From: JABWCE01 sp964617955
GTDB taxonomy: Bacteria; Bacteroidota; Bacteroidia; NS11-12g; UBA9320
Assembly (NCBI GenBank): GCA_964617955.1
Contig: CAZTXB010000014.1
Location: 1-64,000, forward strand
DNA: 64,000 nucleotides
Direction: 5' to 3'
The number at the start of each line of letters is the position of its first letter. The first letter of the stretch is position 1. The translations under genes were made by a program, and so were the position numbers. This document shows, in pieces, positions 55,401-63,430 of the stretch. Under the pieces are notes generated by a model. It saw only the letters and a list, made by a program, of their open reading frames with translations. It was not told the DNA's origin and made no database searches.

Positions 55401-56899
55401 AGCCCGATGCAATATTTAATTTAAAACAATACAAATGCAACTGGGAAATTGATTTGAAAAACAGTTCTAAATCATACCGCTCCGTTAAGTGGAGTTTTGG
55501 TGATGGTAACTCCAGTACGGATAGCAATTTAACATCTTACACTTACAACAGTCCAGGGAAATATAAATTGACCCTTTATGCCGACAATAATTACTGTTCG
55601 GACAGCATGACCAAAGAACTGGAAATTAAAATAAAGACCTATGTAAAAGCAGGTTTTGAGCCTGACACGCTTTTTTGCGGTCCAGGAACCGTAAAATTTA
55701 GAAATGTAGGAACAGGAGCTTATTTATGGGATTTTGGTGACTCTAAAACGTCTACTGACACGAATCCTTCTAACTTTTATGCGAAAGAGGGGGTGTTTAG
55801 GGTAAAACTTGCTGTAAAAGACAGTTCAACTTGCAATGAGCAGGACAGCGCGTTTAGAACGGTAGAAGTCATACCCATTCCTAAAGCCGATTTTAACCTA
55901 ATCGTTCAACGATGTAGAAGTGAGGTTGAAGTTGAGAATAACAGTGTCAACCACCTCTATTCGAATTGGCAATTTGGCGATGGGGCGTTAAGCACTTTAG
56001 AAAACCCAATATCACATGTTTATTCAAATACGGGAACTTACACCATCACCCTGAAAATAGCCCACAAAATATGTAAGGACAGTATTTCAAAAACATTTGA
56101 ACTAAAACCTAAAACTTTTGTAATTGCCGGTTTCAAACCCGACACGGCCTTATGCGACCCGGGTGATGTGCAATTCCGAAACTTAAGTTCAGGATCCGGC
56201 TTGTATAGGTGGGATTTTGGAGAGGGTTCAACTTCCGCTTTGTTTGAGCCGATGCATCGCTTTAATCGAATTGGTCGTTTTATTACAAAACTTTTGGTTG
56301 AGGATACCAGTACCTGTAATTTAAAAGATTCTGCATTTAGAACCATTGACATAAACCCGCAAAGTCATGCCGCCTTTCATCTGAATGTCTCTGAATGTTT
56401 GAGTCATGTAGAGATTATAAATAACAGTGAAACTTTTCAAACAGTAGACTGGGATTTTGGAGATGGGGGTACCAGCCAAAAAGAGCATCCCGGGATTTAC
56501 ACCTACAAAGACTCGGGAAAATACCGCATCCGACTCATCACCGATGCGGGAAATGTTTGCCCTGATACTGCCTATTTCCTGGCTCATGTTACGGGTACTC
56601 CTGCCGATATTTTTTTGCCAATAAACGTGTTTACCCCTGATGGAGATGGCCTAAACGATTGCTTTCATTTCGGGGGTCGACTCAACCATTGCAGTGAAAT
56701 AAAAATTTATATTTATGACCGATGGGGTCTTAAAATGTTTGAAACCGACGATTTCAACTCCTGCTGGAACGGTCGCATTTTCAATTCAGGCAGAGAGTGT
56801 CCCGAGGCTACTTATTTTTACTTATGCCACTACAAAGGGGAGTCAACATCTATCCAATCCAGGTTTTCCGGAACCGTAACGCTCATCCGAGGTAAGTAG
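52421..56899 (+). CDS. T9SS-secreted PKD-repeat adhesin with DUF7948 and SBBP propeller (about 1492 aa)
   Basis: ATG 52421 is chosen; the TTG at 52409 lies before a signal peptide (ILFLVFLALCPGFGFSQ). Residues about 20-240 are DUF7948-like (LAFVKNLGQFEPEVLFRVQ; YKNIYPSIDLKIFSQFGRLK). About 250-740 is an SBBP-type beta-propeller with repeats such as LYATYVGGSDDEYPHSM and LLWSTYYGGNNADAIYSL. About 752-1390 holds eight PKD domains in four A-B pairs. The end is a type-B (CHU_C) T9SS domain: NVFTPDGDGLNDCF, YDRWGLKMFETDDF, GTVTLIRGK. Predicted surface adhesin. A MITE begins at the last base of the stop codon. Confidence 0.9.
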   Translation: MPKGSNILFLVFLALCPGFGFSQSDASLAFVKNLGQFEPEVLFRVQLHHGYIYLEKNGITFKLFEEQDYNEHHRHLSHDIEKEETAMRGHSFQYRFLNSMPLAIEGLEPFQEKHNYFLGNDKKKWASHVPLFSEVVYKNIYPSIDLKIFSQFGRLKYEWEVNPGAQIKDISIEIIGLDSLSVKENNLLLYTSIGCFPDKNLWVWQKPNKELNARQLVASQYRITHNVVSYFLPEGYDQTLPLIIDPVLVFSTYSGSKGDNFGFTATYDARGNLYAGGITDNTHGEYPVTKGAFQDSCHKGYGGTGGRGRPPVNLPCDITISKYDSSGKNLLYATYVGGSDDEYPHSMVVNSKNELMVFGTSYSFNFPMLASGYDTSHHRDTGSIIDTDIVVFILSEKGDSLKGSTFFGGSKNDGLTNSALRYNYADDFRGEVLTDKSDNIFVVSNTNSPKLPMIKSIKDTLEGVSDGICLKFSKGLDQLLWSTYYGGNNADAIYSLEFDQDENIYIGGGTSSTNLPKSTGSFGSSNHGGIDGFVASFKKDSFSLKQSTYFGTAAYDQLYFLEIDKLGKIYATGQTEGNITASYGTYNNRQNAGQFIFICDDSLKRIHKQTVFGSMTNKPNFSPSAFLVDSCGSIYISGWGLTSGLPITSNALQSSTDGQDFYLAVFAKNISSLLFGTFFGGNKSQDHVDGGTSRFDKKGIIYQSVCSSCPGTPGSTLNDFPTTSSAAFPKNVSWRCSNAAFKIDFQINNVVKAKFKPDSILCGPADIQFSNQSIGNGRYFWSFGDGQTSTALVPKHSYADTGKYTIQLIAIDSNACNFSDTAIRKIQVLQKPTALFTAVVSKCFNQVEITHKSKDFTTLHWNYGDGNQDQVQSPNPRVYKYDTGSYRLSLITDANKFCKDSMSLNLKINEIKYVKALFKPDTTLCGPARVQFKNYSDSSATYFWDFGDDSTSSAKNPLHSFPSTGQYHIKLIVTDSNSCNGSDSVLKVVNILKKPDAIFNLKQYKCNWEIDLKNSSKSYRSVKWSFGDGNSSTDSNLTSYTYNSPGKYKLTLYADNNYCSDSMTKELEIKIKTYVKAGFEPDTLFCGPGTVKFRNVGTGAYLWDFGDSKTSTDTNPSNFYAKEGVFRVKLAVKDSSTCNEQDSAFRTVEVIPIPKADFNLIVQRCRSEVEVENNSVNHLYSNWQFGDGALSTLENPISHVYSNTGTYTITLKIAHKICKDSISKTFELKPKTFVIAGFKPDTALCDPGDVQFRNLSSGSGLYRWDFGEGSTSALFEPMHRFNRIGRFITKLLVEDTSTCNLKDSAFRTIDINPQSHAAFHLNVSECLSHVEIINNSETFQTVDWDFGDGGTSQKEHPGIYTYKDSGKYRIRLITDAGNVCPDTAYFLAHVTGTPADIFLPINVFTPDGDGLNDCFHFGGRLNHCSEIKIYIYDRWGLKMFETDDFNSCWNGRIFNSGRECPEATYFYLCHYKGESTSIQSRFSGTVTLIRGK
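54676..56600 (+). repeat. Four tandem two-domain PKD units
   Basis: Each unit, about 480 bp, codes an A-type PKD (starts FKPD..LCGP..VQF) and a B-type PKD (starts KC...VEI.N). A units begin near 54676, 55165, 55649 and 56128. Spacing of the unit starts is 489, 484 and 479 bases. Confidence 0.75.
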
Positions 56900-57134
56900 G
56901 GCCTGCTGAAAAAGTTCAGTGTGCGTGCAGGACGAGGCGGCAAAGCGCAGATGTACTTTGACGTACCTCAAGCTGCAGCCGCCGAAGTGATGCATGTGCA
57001 ATGAACTAACGACTTTATGAAGGAATTTGATGCATGACATTTTCATACTTTACTGATTTTATCGTGCATTAATAGAAATAGAAGCTAATGTGAACCTAAT
57101 CATATCAAGCTTTGAAGTGTTTTTCAGCAGGCCC
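56899..57134. mobile_element. MITE-like element, copy 2, with GC-rich insert
   Basis: 236 bp. The ends GGGCCTGCTGAAAAA and TTTTTCAGCAGGCCC form a perfect 15-bp terminal inverted repeat, flanked by TAAGTA at 56893-56898 and 57135-57140. Its right 80 bp match copy 1, but it carries a GC-rich interior (about 56920-57000) with GGCGGC/GCCGCC and GTAC...GTAC inverted repeats that copy 1 lacks. It begins at the G of the adhesin stop codon and lies between convergent genes. There is no transposase. Confidence 0.8.
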
Positions 57135-57176
57135 TAAGTAAAGTGCACCTTGGATTGATCAGCTACTTTTTGTAAA

Positions 57177-57818
57177 TCATTTTACAATCATGGTTTCTTC
57201 AAAAAATTTCACTTCCCCAGTGATGATATCATGCACTCCACCTACAATTCCAATTTCGCCGTTTTCAATCATGCTCTTCAAAATCGGGCTCCTTTCGGTA
57301 ATCGCCTTAAGTGCCCTGTTCACGTTGATACCGGTCACTTTGTCAACGAAGGCCTCGTTATTTGAGTTTCTATTTTCCTTTACCGTGGTTTCATCATCAA
57401 CAGCAGGTCTGATTTTTGAAAGCAGTGAAGTTAAATTACCCATCTCCACGTGATCACAAGCTCCTTTAACGGCCCCACATCGGTTGTGGCCCATAATGGC
57501 TATAATTTTTGAGCCGGCTACCTTACAGGCAAATTCCATACTCCCTAAAATATCCTCATTGATAATGTTGCCGGCAATACGAATACTGAATATATCGCCA
57601 AGGCCCTGATCAAAAATTAACTCCGCCGAAGTACGGCTATCGATACAACTTAATATCACCGCAAAGGGATGTTGCCCATCTGACGTTTCGTTGGCTTGTT
57701 GCAAAAGATTGCGGTTTAATTTTAAGTTATTGACAAATCGCTTGTTTCCATCCTTTAATAATTGGAGTGCCATGGACGGAGTAATGGCTGCTTGCATTTC
57801 TTTTGTGAGCGTTTTCAT
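57177..57818 (-). CDS. Beta-class carbonic anhydrase
   Basis: 213 residues. The zinc ligands are present: Cys58 and the Asp60-Arg62 dyad in SCIDSR, His111 and Cys114 in GHNRCGAVKG. The SIRIAGNIINEDILGSMEFA segment is typical. It hydrates CO2 to bicarbonate reversibly. It follows the SulP transporter by 19 bases in the same direction, so the pair probably exchanges bicarbonate across the inner membrane. No signal peptide; cytoplasmic. Confidence 0.93.
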   Translation of the reverse strand: MKTLTKEMQAAITPSMALQLLKDGNKRFVNNLKLNRNLLQQANETSDGQHPFAVILSCIDSRTSAELIFDQGLGDIFSIRIAGNIINEDILGSMEFACKVAGSKIIAIMGHNRCGAVKGACDHVEMGNLTSLLSKIRPAVDDETTVKENRNSNNEAFVDKVTGINVNRALKAITERSPILKSMIENGEIGIVGGVHDIITGEVKFFEETMIVK

Positions 57819-57837
57819 TATAGCTGTTTTTTTTTAT

Positions 57838-59382
57838 TTAGTTTTCAATAGGAGTAATTCCGATTAGGCTTACCTCTATGCCATTGGTTTTTGCATTTAT
57901 TTGATAGTTCTGAAATATTTCGACCACGTCGTAATGAATACTTCTCGATTTACTTCCATCGATAATCACTTTTGAATTTGCAGGGATAGTATTCAACATC
58001 GCCAGAATGCTTCCTTTGTTGAGAAAAGAAACCTCCTCCGACAGTTGAATAATATGTTCACTGCCTTCCTGAGCCTCTTCCTTGATTTGGTGAAATGGAT
58101 TCAAGAAATTGTTTCTTAACAAATAAAAAATGGCTATAACCATCCCAATGCCAATACCTTTAAGCAAATCGGTAAGTAAAATAGCGACTACGGTGACTAC
58201 AAAAGGTACAAATTGTTCCCATCCGAGTTTATACATTTGTTTAAAGAGGGAAGGTTTAGCCAATTTATATCCCACTATAAATAATATAGAAGCCAGGGTG
58301 GCTAATGGAATCATATTGAGAACTGCTGGTAAAAGTATGGCTGAGATGAGAAGAAATACACCATGTAAAATGGCCGATAATTTGGTTTTGCCTCCAAAGG
58401 TTATGTTGGCACTGCTGCGCACAATGACCTGTGTAATAGGCAAACCGCCGATCATCCCTGATAAAATATTTCCAACCCCTTGCGCTTTGAGTTCCCTGTT
58501 GGTTGGAGTAACTCTTTTGTCAGGGTCAAGCTTATCGGTAGCCTCTACACAAAGCAAGGTTTCCAAACTGGCAACCAATGCAATGACCAATGCCAATAAA
58601 TAGACATCAGGATTGCTCAGTGCGCTGAAATTTGGAAGAGTGAATTGCCCCAGAAATTCTCCGAAACTATGTGCTTCCGGAATATTTACGGTTTGCTTTC
58701 TGTTCAATGAAAAGGGTAACCATCCCTTCTGAAAAGTGTAATTCAGGACTATGCCGGTAAATACTGCCACTAACGGCCCATTGAGCATACTAAATACTTT
58801 ATGCTTTTTGGCAAGTACCAGATCCCAAAGCAGCAGAATGCCTAAAGACACAAAGGTCACTAAAATGGCACCGGGAGTGATATATCTGAGCATATTATAC
58901 AGTTCTGAAAAGGTGTTTTGCCCATCGATTTGAGCAAAGGCATCGTCTCCTTCAAAATCTAAATCATAACCTACTGCATGTGGCATTTGCTTAAAAATAA
59001 TGAGCAATCCAATACCGGTAAGCATTCCCTTAATTACAGAAGAAGGGAAATAATAAGCAATGATGCCTAGTTTTAAATAACCGGAAATGAGTTGAATAAC
59101 GCCGGCCAATACAACAGCCAACAAAAAGGATTCCCATGAACCACCAAGTGTTGCTACAGCATTGAGCACAATAACCGCAAGCCCGGCAGCCGGACCACTG
59201 ACCCCCAGGGGTGAACCACTTACCGAACCAACGACCATTCCCCCGATAACACCAGCAATAATTCCTGCGAACAAAGGTGCACCTGAAGCCAGGGCTATTC
59301 CCAAACACAGAGGTACTGCTACAAAAAATACAATGATACTAGCCGGTAAATCGCTTTTAATTTCCTTGAATAATTTTTTCAC
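57838..59382 (-). CDS. SulP-family anion transporter, probably bicarbonate
   Basis: 514 residues: about 12 membrane helices (for example ASIIVFFVAVPLCLGIALAS; GSPLGVSGPAAGLAVIVL) followed by a C-terminal STAS domain (about 430-514, LSEEVSFLNKGSILAML and IDGSKSRSIHYDV). The family moves sulfate, bicarbonate or other anions. The downstream carbonic anhydrase makes bicarbonate the best guess, but sulfate cannot be ruled out. The start is GTG at 59382. The promoter region with a palindrome is shared with the divergent TetR gene. Confidence 0.88.
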   Translation of the reverse strand: MKKLFKEIKSDLPASIIVFFVAVPLCLGIALASGAPLFAGIIAGVIGGMVVGSVSGSPLGVSGPAAGLAVIVLNAVATLGGSWESFLLAVVLAGVIQLISGYLKLGIIAYYFPSSVIKGMLTGIGLLIIFKQMPHAVGYDLDFEGDDAFAQIDGQNTFSELYNMLRYITPGAILVTFVSLGILLLWDLVLAKKHKVFSMLNGPLVAVFTGIVLNYTFQKGWLPFSLNRKQTVNIPEAHSFGEFLGQFTLPNFSALSNPDVYLLALVIALVASLETLLCVEATDKLDPDKRVTPTNRELKAQGVGNILSGMIGGLPITQVIVRSSANITFGGKTKLSAILHGVFLLISAILLPAVLNMIPLATLASILFIVGYKLAKPSLFKQMYKLGWEQFVPFVVTVVAILLTDLLKGIGIGMVIAIFYLLRNNFLNPFHQIKEEAQEGSEHIIQLSEEVSFLNKGSILAMLNTIPANSKVIIDGSKSRSIHYDVVEIFQNYQINAKTNGIEVSLIGITPIEN

Positions 59383-59401
59383 GTGTTAAAAATATTTTGC
59401 G

Positions 59402-59463
59402 CAAAAATAGTAAAAGTATTTTTAATGATAGTATTACTATTATAAATAAATATTCTACTTTTG
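59402..59463. promoter_or_regulatory. Divergent promoters and candidate TetR operator
   Basis: The minus strand TATTTTTG (59402-59409) faces the sulP gene, and the plus strand TACTTTTG (59456-59463) faces the tetR gene; both match TAnnTTTG. Between them lies the palindrome ATAGTA-T-TACTAT (59428-59440), well placed to block both promoters. Binding by the adjacent TetR protein is inferred. Confidence 0.5.
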
Positions 59464-59477
59464 TGTATCATTAACCC

Positions 59478-60155
59478 ATGGAGTTACAGCTGAAAATACC
59501 TATGAACCATAGGCTATTTATTAGAGACCCTGAAGAAACAGAGTTGGGTAAAAAAATTATTGAGCATAGTATTTTGCTTATTCACAAAATTGGATTTGAG
59601 GCATTTACTTTTAAAAAAGTTGCTGCCCAGATTAAAACGACTGAGGCGGGAATTTATAGGTATTTTGAAAATAAGCATCTCTTACTCATCTACCTTGTCG
59701 ATTGGTATTGGAGTTGGCAAGCCTACCGATTAACCTATAACACAAAAAATTTAACCCAAACCAAGGATAAGCTGTCTTGCGCCATTGCATTGTTATCCAG
59801 CCCGGTAATGGATGATATTGCCACCTCCCATATTAAGGAAAACTTGTTATATGATATCGTCATGGCCGAAGGGGCCAAATCATACCTCACAAGAAATGTA
59901 GCCCAATACAATGAGGCCAAACTGTTTAAGCCTTACAAGGATTTTTGTGGGAAGATCGCCGAAATCATAAGTGAATATAATCCCAACTATAAATTTCCGA
60001 GATCTTTGGCCTCTACCATCATTGAAATGGCACATTCCCAGTCATTTTATCAAAAAAATCTTCCATCATTAACTGATTTTGGAAATTCGAAAGATGAAGG
60101 AATCATTGCAAAATTTCTGGAAGAAATGGTGCTTGCCGCCATTAACAAGGCTTAA
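59478..60155 (+). CDS. TetR/AcrR-family transcriptional regulator
   Basis: 225 residues. The N-terminal HTH (about 30-65) reads IGFEAFTFKKVAAQIKTTEA followed by GIYRYFENKHLLL, the usual TetR helix-turn-helix. The all-helical remainder is the ligand-binding domain; its ligand is unknown. It is divergent from the sulP-carbonic anhydrase pair across a palindrome, so control of those genes is likely. ATG 59478; the ATG at 59502 is an alternative. It is convergent with lpd with two bases between. Confidence 0.88.
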   Translation: MELQLKIPMNHRLFIRDPEETELGKKIIEHSILLIHKIGFEAFTFKKVAAQIKTTEAGIYRYFENKHLLLIYLVDWYWSWQAYRLTYNTKNLTQTKDKLSCAIALLSSPVMDDIATSHIKENLLYDIVMAEGAKSYLTRNVAQYNEAKLFKPYKDFCGKIAEIISEYNPNYKFPRSLASTIIEMAHSQSFYQKNLPSLTDFGNSKDEGIIAKFLEEMVLAAINKA

Positions 60156-60157
60156 TT

Positions 60158-61543
60158 CTAGAGGTGAATGACTTCACCGTAGGCTGCTGCTGTAGCTTCC
60201 ATAATGGCCTCGCTCATGGTTGGGTGCGGATGCACCGACTTAATGATTTCTTGGCCGGTGGTTTCTAGTTTACGGGCAACTACCGCTTCAGCTATCATTT
60301 CCGTCACGTTGGCTCCTACCATATGGCAACCGAGCCATTCACCGTATTTGGCGTCAAATATCACTTTTACAAACCCTTCTTTAGCACCAGCGGCACTGGC
60401 TTTGCCTGAAGCAGAGAATGGAAATTTACCCACCTTAATTTCATAACCCATTTCAATGGCTTGTTTTTCGGTATAACCCAAAGAAGCCACTTCAGGCCAG
60501 CAATAGGTACAACCCGGAATATTGTTATAATCAAGTGGTTCGGGATGGTGGCCCGCTATTTTTTCTACACAAATAATGCCTTCCGCGCTGGCCACGTGTG
60601 CCAAAGCCTGTCCAGGAACAATGTCGCCAATGGCATAAACACCGGCCACATTGGTTTGGTAAAACGGATCCACCAAAACCTTTCCTTTATCGGTTTTAAT
60701 TCCAAGATTTTCGAGTCCTAAGTTTTCCAGGTTCGTTTGAACACCTGCTGCCATGAGCACTATATCGCATTCACGGGTTTCTTCTCCTTTGGGGGTTTTT
60801 ATTTTTACTGAGCATCCAGGGCCTGCAGTGTTCACTGATTCCACCGTTGATGAAGTAAGAACTTCAATGCCTTTATTCTTAAAACTTTTCTCCATTGCCT
60901 TGCTCACCTCTTCGTCCTCTACAGGCAATATATTTGGCATAAATTCCACAAGGGTTACTTTGGTACCCATGCTGTTATAAAAATATGCAAACTCGCTCCC
61001 AATAGCTCCTGAGCCGATTACAATCATCGATTTGGGCAGCTCCGGTAAAACCATGGCTTCCCTGTATCCAATGATTTTCTTTCCGTCAATTTTAATATTG
61101 GGTAACTCGCGGCTTCTGGCTCCTGTGGCTAAAATAATGCTTTTGGCTTCATAGGTAAGTTTAGCACCGTTTGCCTCTACTTCAACTTTTCCTTTCCCTA
61201 AAATTTTACCAACGCCCTGAAGCACATTGATTTTATTTTTCTTCATTAAAAATTGAACGCCTTTGCTCATTCCTGCAGCTACTTTTCTGCTTCTTCCTAT
61301 CACGGCGTCAAAATCCACCACCGAATCCACTACCGAAATACCATATTCTTCGGCGTGCTTAATGTATTCAAAAACCTGGGCCGATTTTAAAAGTGCTTTG
61401 GTAGGTATGCATCCCCAGTTAAGACATATTCCTCCAATTTCTGCTTTTTCAACAACAGCAACACTCAGCCCTAGCTGAGAGGCTCTTATGGCAGCAACAT
61501 AACCTCCCGGACCGCTTCCAATTATTATAATATCGAATGACAT
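60158..61543 (-). CDS. lpd: Dihydrolipoyl dehydrogenase (E3)
   Basis: 461 residues. An N-terminal FAD-binding GSGPGGYVAAIRAS, the redox-active disulfide Cys40-Cys45 in GGICLNWGCIPTK, the NAD-binding GSGAIGSEFAYFYNSMG and the C-terminal catalytic HPHPTMSEAIMEA (His-Glu pair). It reoxidises dihydrolipoamide in 2-oxoacid dehydrogenase complexes and would serve the E1 encoded at 6096-8513. There is no lipoyl domain fused at the N-terminus. Confidence 0.95.
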   Translation of the reverse strand: MSFDIIIIGSGPGGYVAAIRASQLGLSVAVVEKAEIGGICLNWGCIPTKALLKSAQVFEYIKHAEEYGISVVDSVVDFDAVIGRSRKVAAGMSKGVQFLMKKNKINVLQGVGKILGKGKVEVEANGAKLTYEAKSIILATGARSRELPNIKIDGKKIIGYREAMVLPELPKSMIVIGSGAIGSEFAYFYNSMGTKVTLVEFMPNILPVEDEEVSKAMEKSFKNKGIEVLTSSTVESVNTAGPGCSVKIKTPKGEETRECDIVLMAAGVQTNLENLGLENLGIKTDKGKVLVDPFYQTNVAGVYAIGDIVPGQALAHVASAEGIICVEKIAGHHPEPLDYNNIPGCTYCWPEVASLGYTEKQAIEMGYEIKVGKFPFSASGKASAAGAKEGFVKVIFDAKYGEWLGCHMVGANVTEMIAEAVVARKLETTGQEIIKSVHPHPTMSEAIMEATAAAYGEVIHL

Positions 61544-61670
61544 GCTGCAAAGATAAAAGGAATTACCATTTAAGAATTTGAAATTTAAGTCGCTCCTTAA
61601 AATGTTCGGCTTGATTCACTTTTTGCCCTCTGTGTTAGAGAGTAATCAAAAAAAATCCATCACACCAAAC

Positions 61671-63128
61671 TTACTCATTCTTAGAATCTCCGGGTGGATT
61701 ATTAGGACGGTTGGGGTTTCCCGGGCGATTGTTGTTAGGACGATTTGGATTATTTGGACGGGTGTTGTTAGGCTGGTTGCCGCCATTGTTCCCATTTCGG
61801 TTTGGTCTGAAATTTTTGTTAGGGTTTGGGTTCGGATTCTGAACACGCGGATTTTCATTCCTTTCCTGATTTTGGGGTCTGTTATCCTGACGGTTGGGAT
61901 GGTTTGGATTTGGAGGATTGGGTCTTTGATTTCTTTCAGGGTTTCGGTTTCCTGAGTTCTGATTTTTAGCGTTAAAGGGTCGGTTGCGGTCTCTGAAATT
62001 TCGGTCACCCTGTTTGTTTTTGCGATTCTTATCCTCGAGCCGAGTGATGCTGGAGTCTTCGAGCATGTCGTCGACCTTATAGGCTGTTTTCGACATAATT
62101 TCAGCTCCCAATGGCCTGTCTACCAGTGTTTCAGGTATTTCTCCTTTTTTATTTTTTTCAATAATTTCATTCACTTTGGCTGCTTCAATCGGTATCCAAT
62201 CTCCGGGTTTATCCTGATAAGAAAACCACATCATTTTTTTCAAAATATCCACTTTTTGAAGGGTGGCGGTACCTACCTTAGTTTTTACCGACACTTTCTC
62301 AGTACCCGGGAACTCGTCAAGAGACTCCATATAGGTATCGAGTTCATAATTAAGGCAACATTTTAAGCGCCCACACTGGCCTGAAAGTTTGAGCATATTG
62401 ATGCTGAGGTTTTGATATCTCGCAGCTGAAATATTCACGATCTTGTAGTCGGTAAGCCAGGTACTGCAGCACAACTCTCTTCCACACGAACCAATTCCAC
62501 CCAAACGGCTGGCTTCTTCACGGTAGCTTATCTGACGCATTTCGATGCGGGTTTTAAAATCGGCGGCATACCGTTTGATAAGCTCCCTAAAATCCACTCT
62601 TTCCTCTGCTGTATAAAAGAAAATCACTTTTTTTCCATCGGCCTGAAACTCAATATCGCTCAGTTTCATTTCTAATTTCAGCTCCAGTGCAATGGTTCTT
62701 GCCTTTTCAAGGGTTGAGGGTTCTTTGGCCTTAAACTCGGTATACTTTTCTTTGTCGGCCTCTGTAGCTATTCTATAAATTTTCTTGATAGCGGCATTGT
62801 CTTCGGTCATTTCGGCTTTGCGCAATTGCAAGCGCACCAGTTCACCGGTTAGCGAAACGTGCCCTATATCATGCCCTAAATCGCTTTCCACTACCACCGC
62901 ATCTCCTGTGTAAAGTTCAAAATGGTTAACGTTTCTAAAAAATTCTTTTCGACTGCCTTTAAATCTGATTTCAATGATATCGAAAGGGGTATAGTTTTCG
63001 GGCAAATCGATATCCTTAAACCAGTCGTAGGTATTTAATTTATTGCAACCCGATGTGCCACAGGTGCCGTTGCTTTTACACCCTTTTGGCGCCCCATCAG
63101 TTGTAGTTCCACATGATCCGCATCCCAT
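61671..63128 (-). CDS. RicT/PSP1-family protein with Asn/Pro/Arg-rich tail
   Basis: 485 residues. An unusual Cys-rich start, GCGSCGTTTDGAPKGC, precedes the PSP1 domain (about 50-280), which has IGHVSLTGELVRLQL, the paired cysteine sites RLGGIGSCGRELCCSTW and SGQCGRLKCCLNYE. In B. subtilis RicT works with RicA/RicF in an iron-sulfur complex affecting RNase Y. The last 130 residues are almost only Asn, Pro, Arg, Gln and Gly and look disordered, possibly RNA-binding. It is probably downstream of holB in the same direction. Confidence 0.85.
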   Translation of the reverse strand: MGCGSCGTTTDGAPKGCKSNGTCGTSGCNKLNTYDWFKDIDLPENYTPFDIIEIRFKGSRKEFFRNVNHFELYTGDAVVVESDLGHDIGHVSLTGELVRLQLRKAEMTEDNAAIKKIYRIATEADKEKYTEFKAKEPSTLEKARTIALELKLEMKLSDIEFQADGKKVIFFYTAEERVDFRELIKRYAADFKTRIEMRQISYREEASRLGGIGSCGRELCCSTWLTDYKIVNISAARYQNLSINMLKLSGQCGRLKCCLNYELDTYMESLDEFPGTEKVSVKTKVGTATLQKVDILKKMMWFSYQDKPGDWIPIEAAKVNEIIEKNKKGEIPETLVDRPLGAEIMSKTAYKVDDMLEDSSITRLEDKNRKNKQGDRNFRDRNRPFNAKNQNSGNRNPERNQRPNPPNPNHPNRQDNRPQNQERNENPRVQNPNPNPNKNFRPNRNGNNGGNQPNNTRPNNPNRPNNNRPGNPNRPNNPPGDSKNE

Positions 63129-63430
63129 ATATCTATTCAGCTAAATGTTAAAAATAAATGGCGAAGATAGGGTAATTTTATTTGCAAATCGGGATACCCA
63201 ATTTGGGGTGCACTGCTTTCGCGTAAAAACGTGAGAATAGGGAGTGTTGGTGCGATGCATTGGTATTCCATGTCAAAGAATCTGCTATTGATTGGAAGTC
63301 CAAAAATAATGGAAATTTGAAATGATGAATGAATCATCAACCCATTTCAAAAGCACAAAGGTTTAGAGTGTTTTTTTTACAGGCTTTGGGTTAAAATTAC
63401 ATTGGTGGCAGCCCTGCCAGGCGAATCTGC
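63129..63430. other. Intergenic region, 302 bp
   Basis: Between the holB 3' end and ricT. Small open frames exist but none shows conserved features. No strong terminator or promoter box was identified. Confidence 0.4.

Noticed and set aside
63137..63340. 67-codon minus-strand frame between holB and ricT
   Set aside because: No recognisable features; gap-filling frame in AT-rich DNA.
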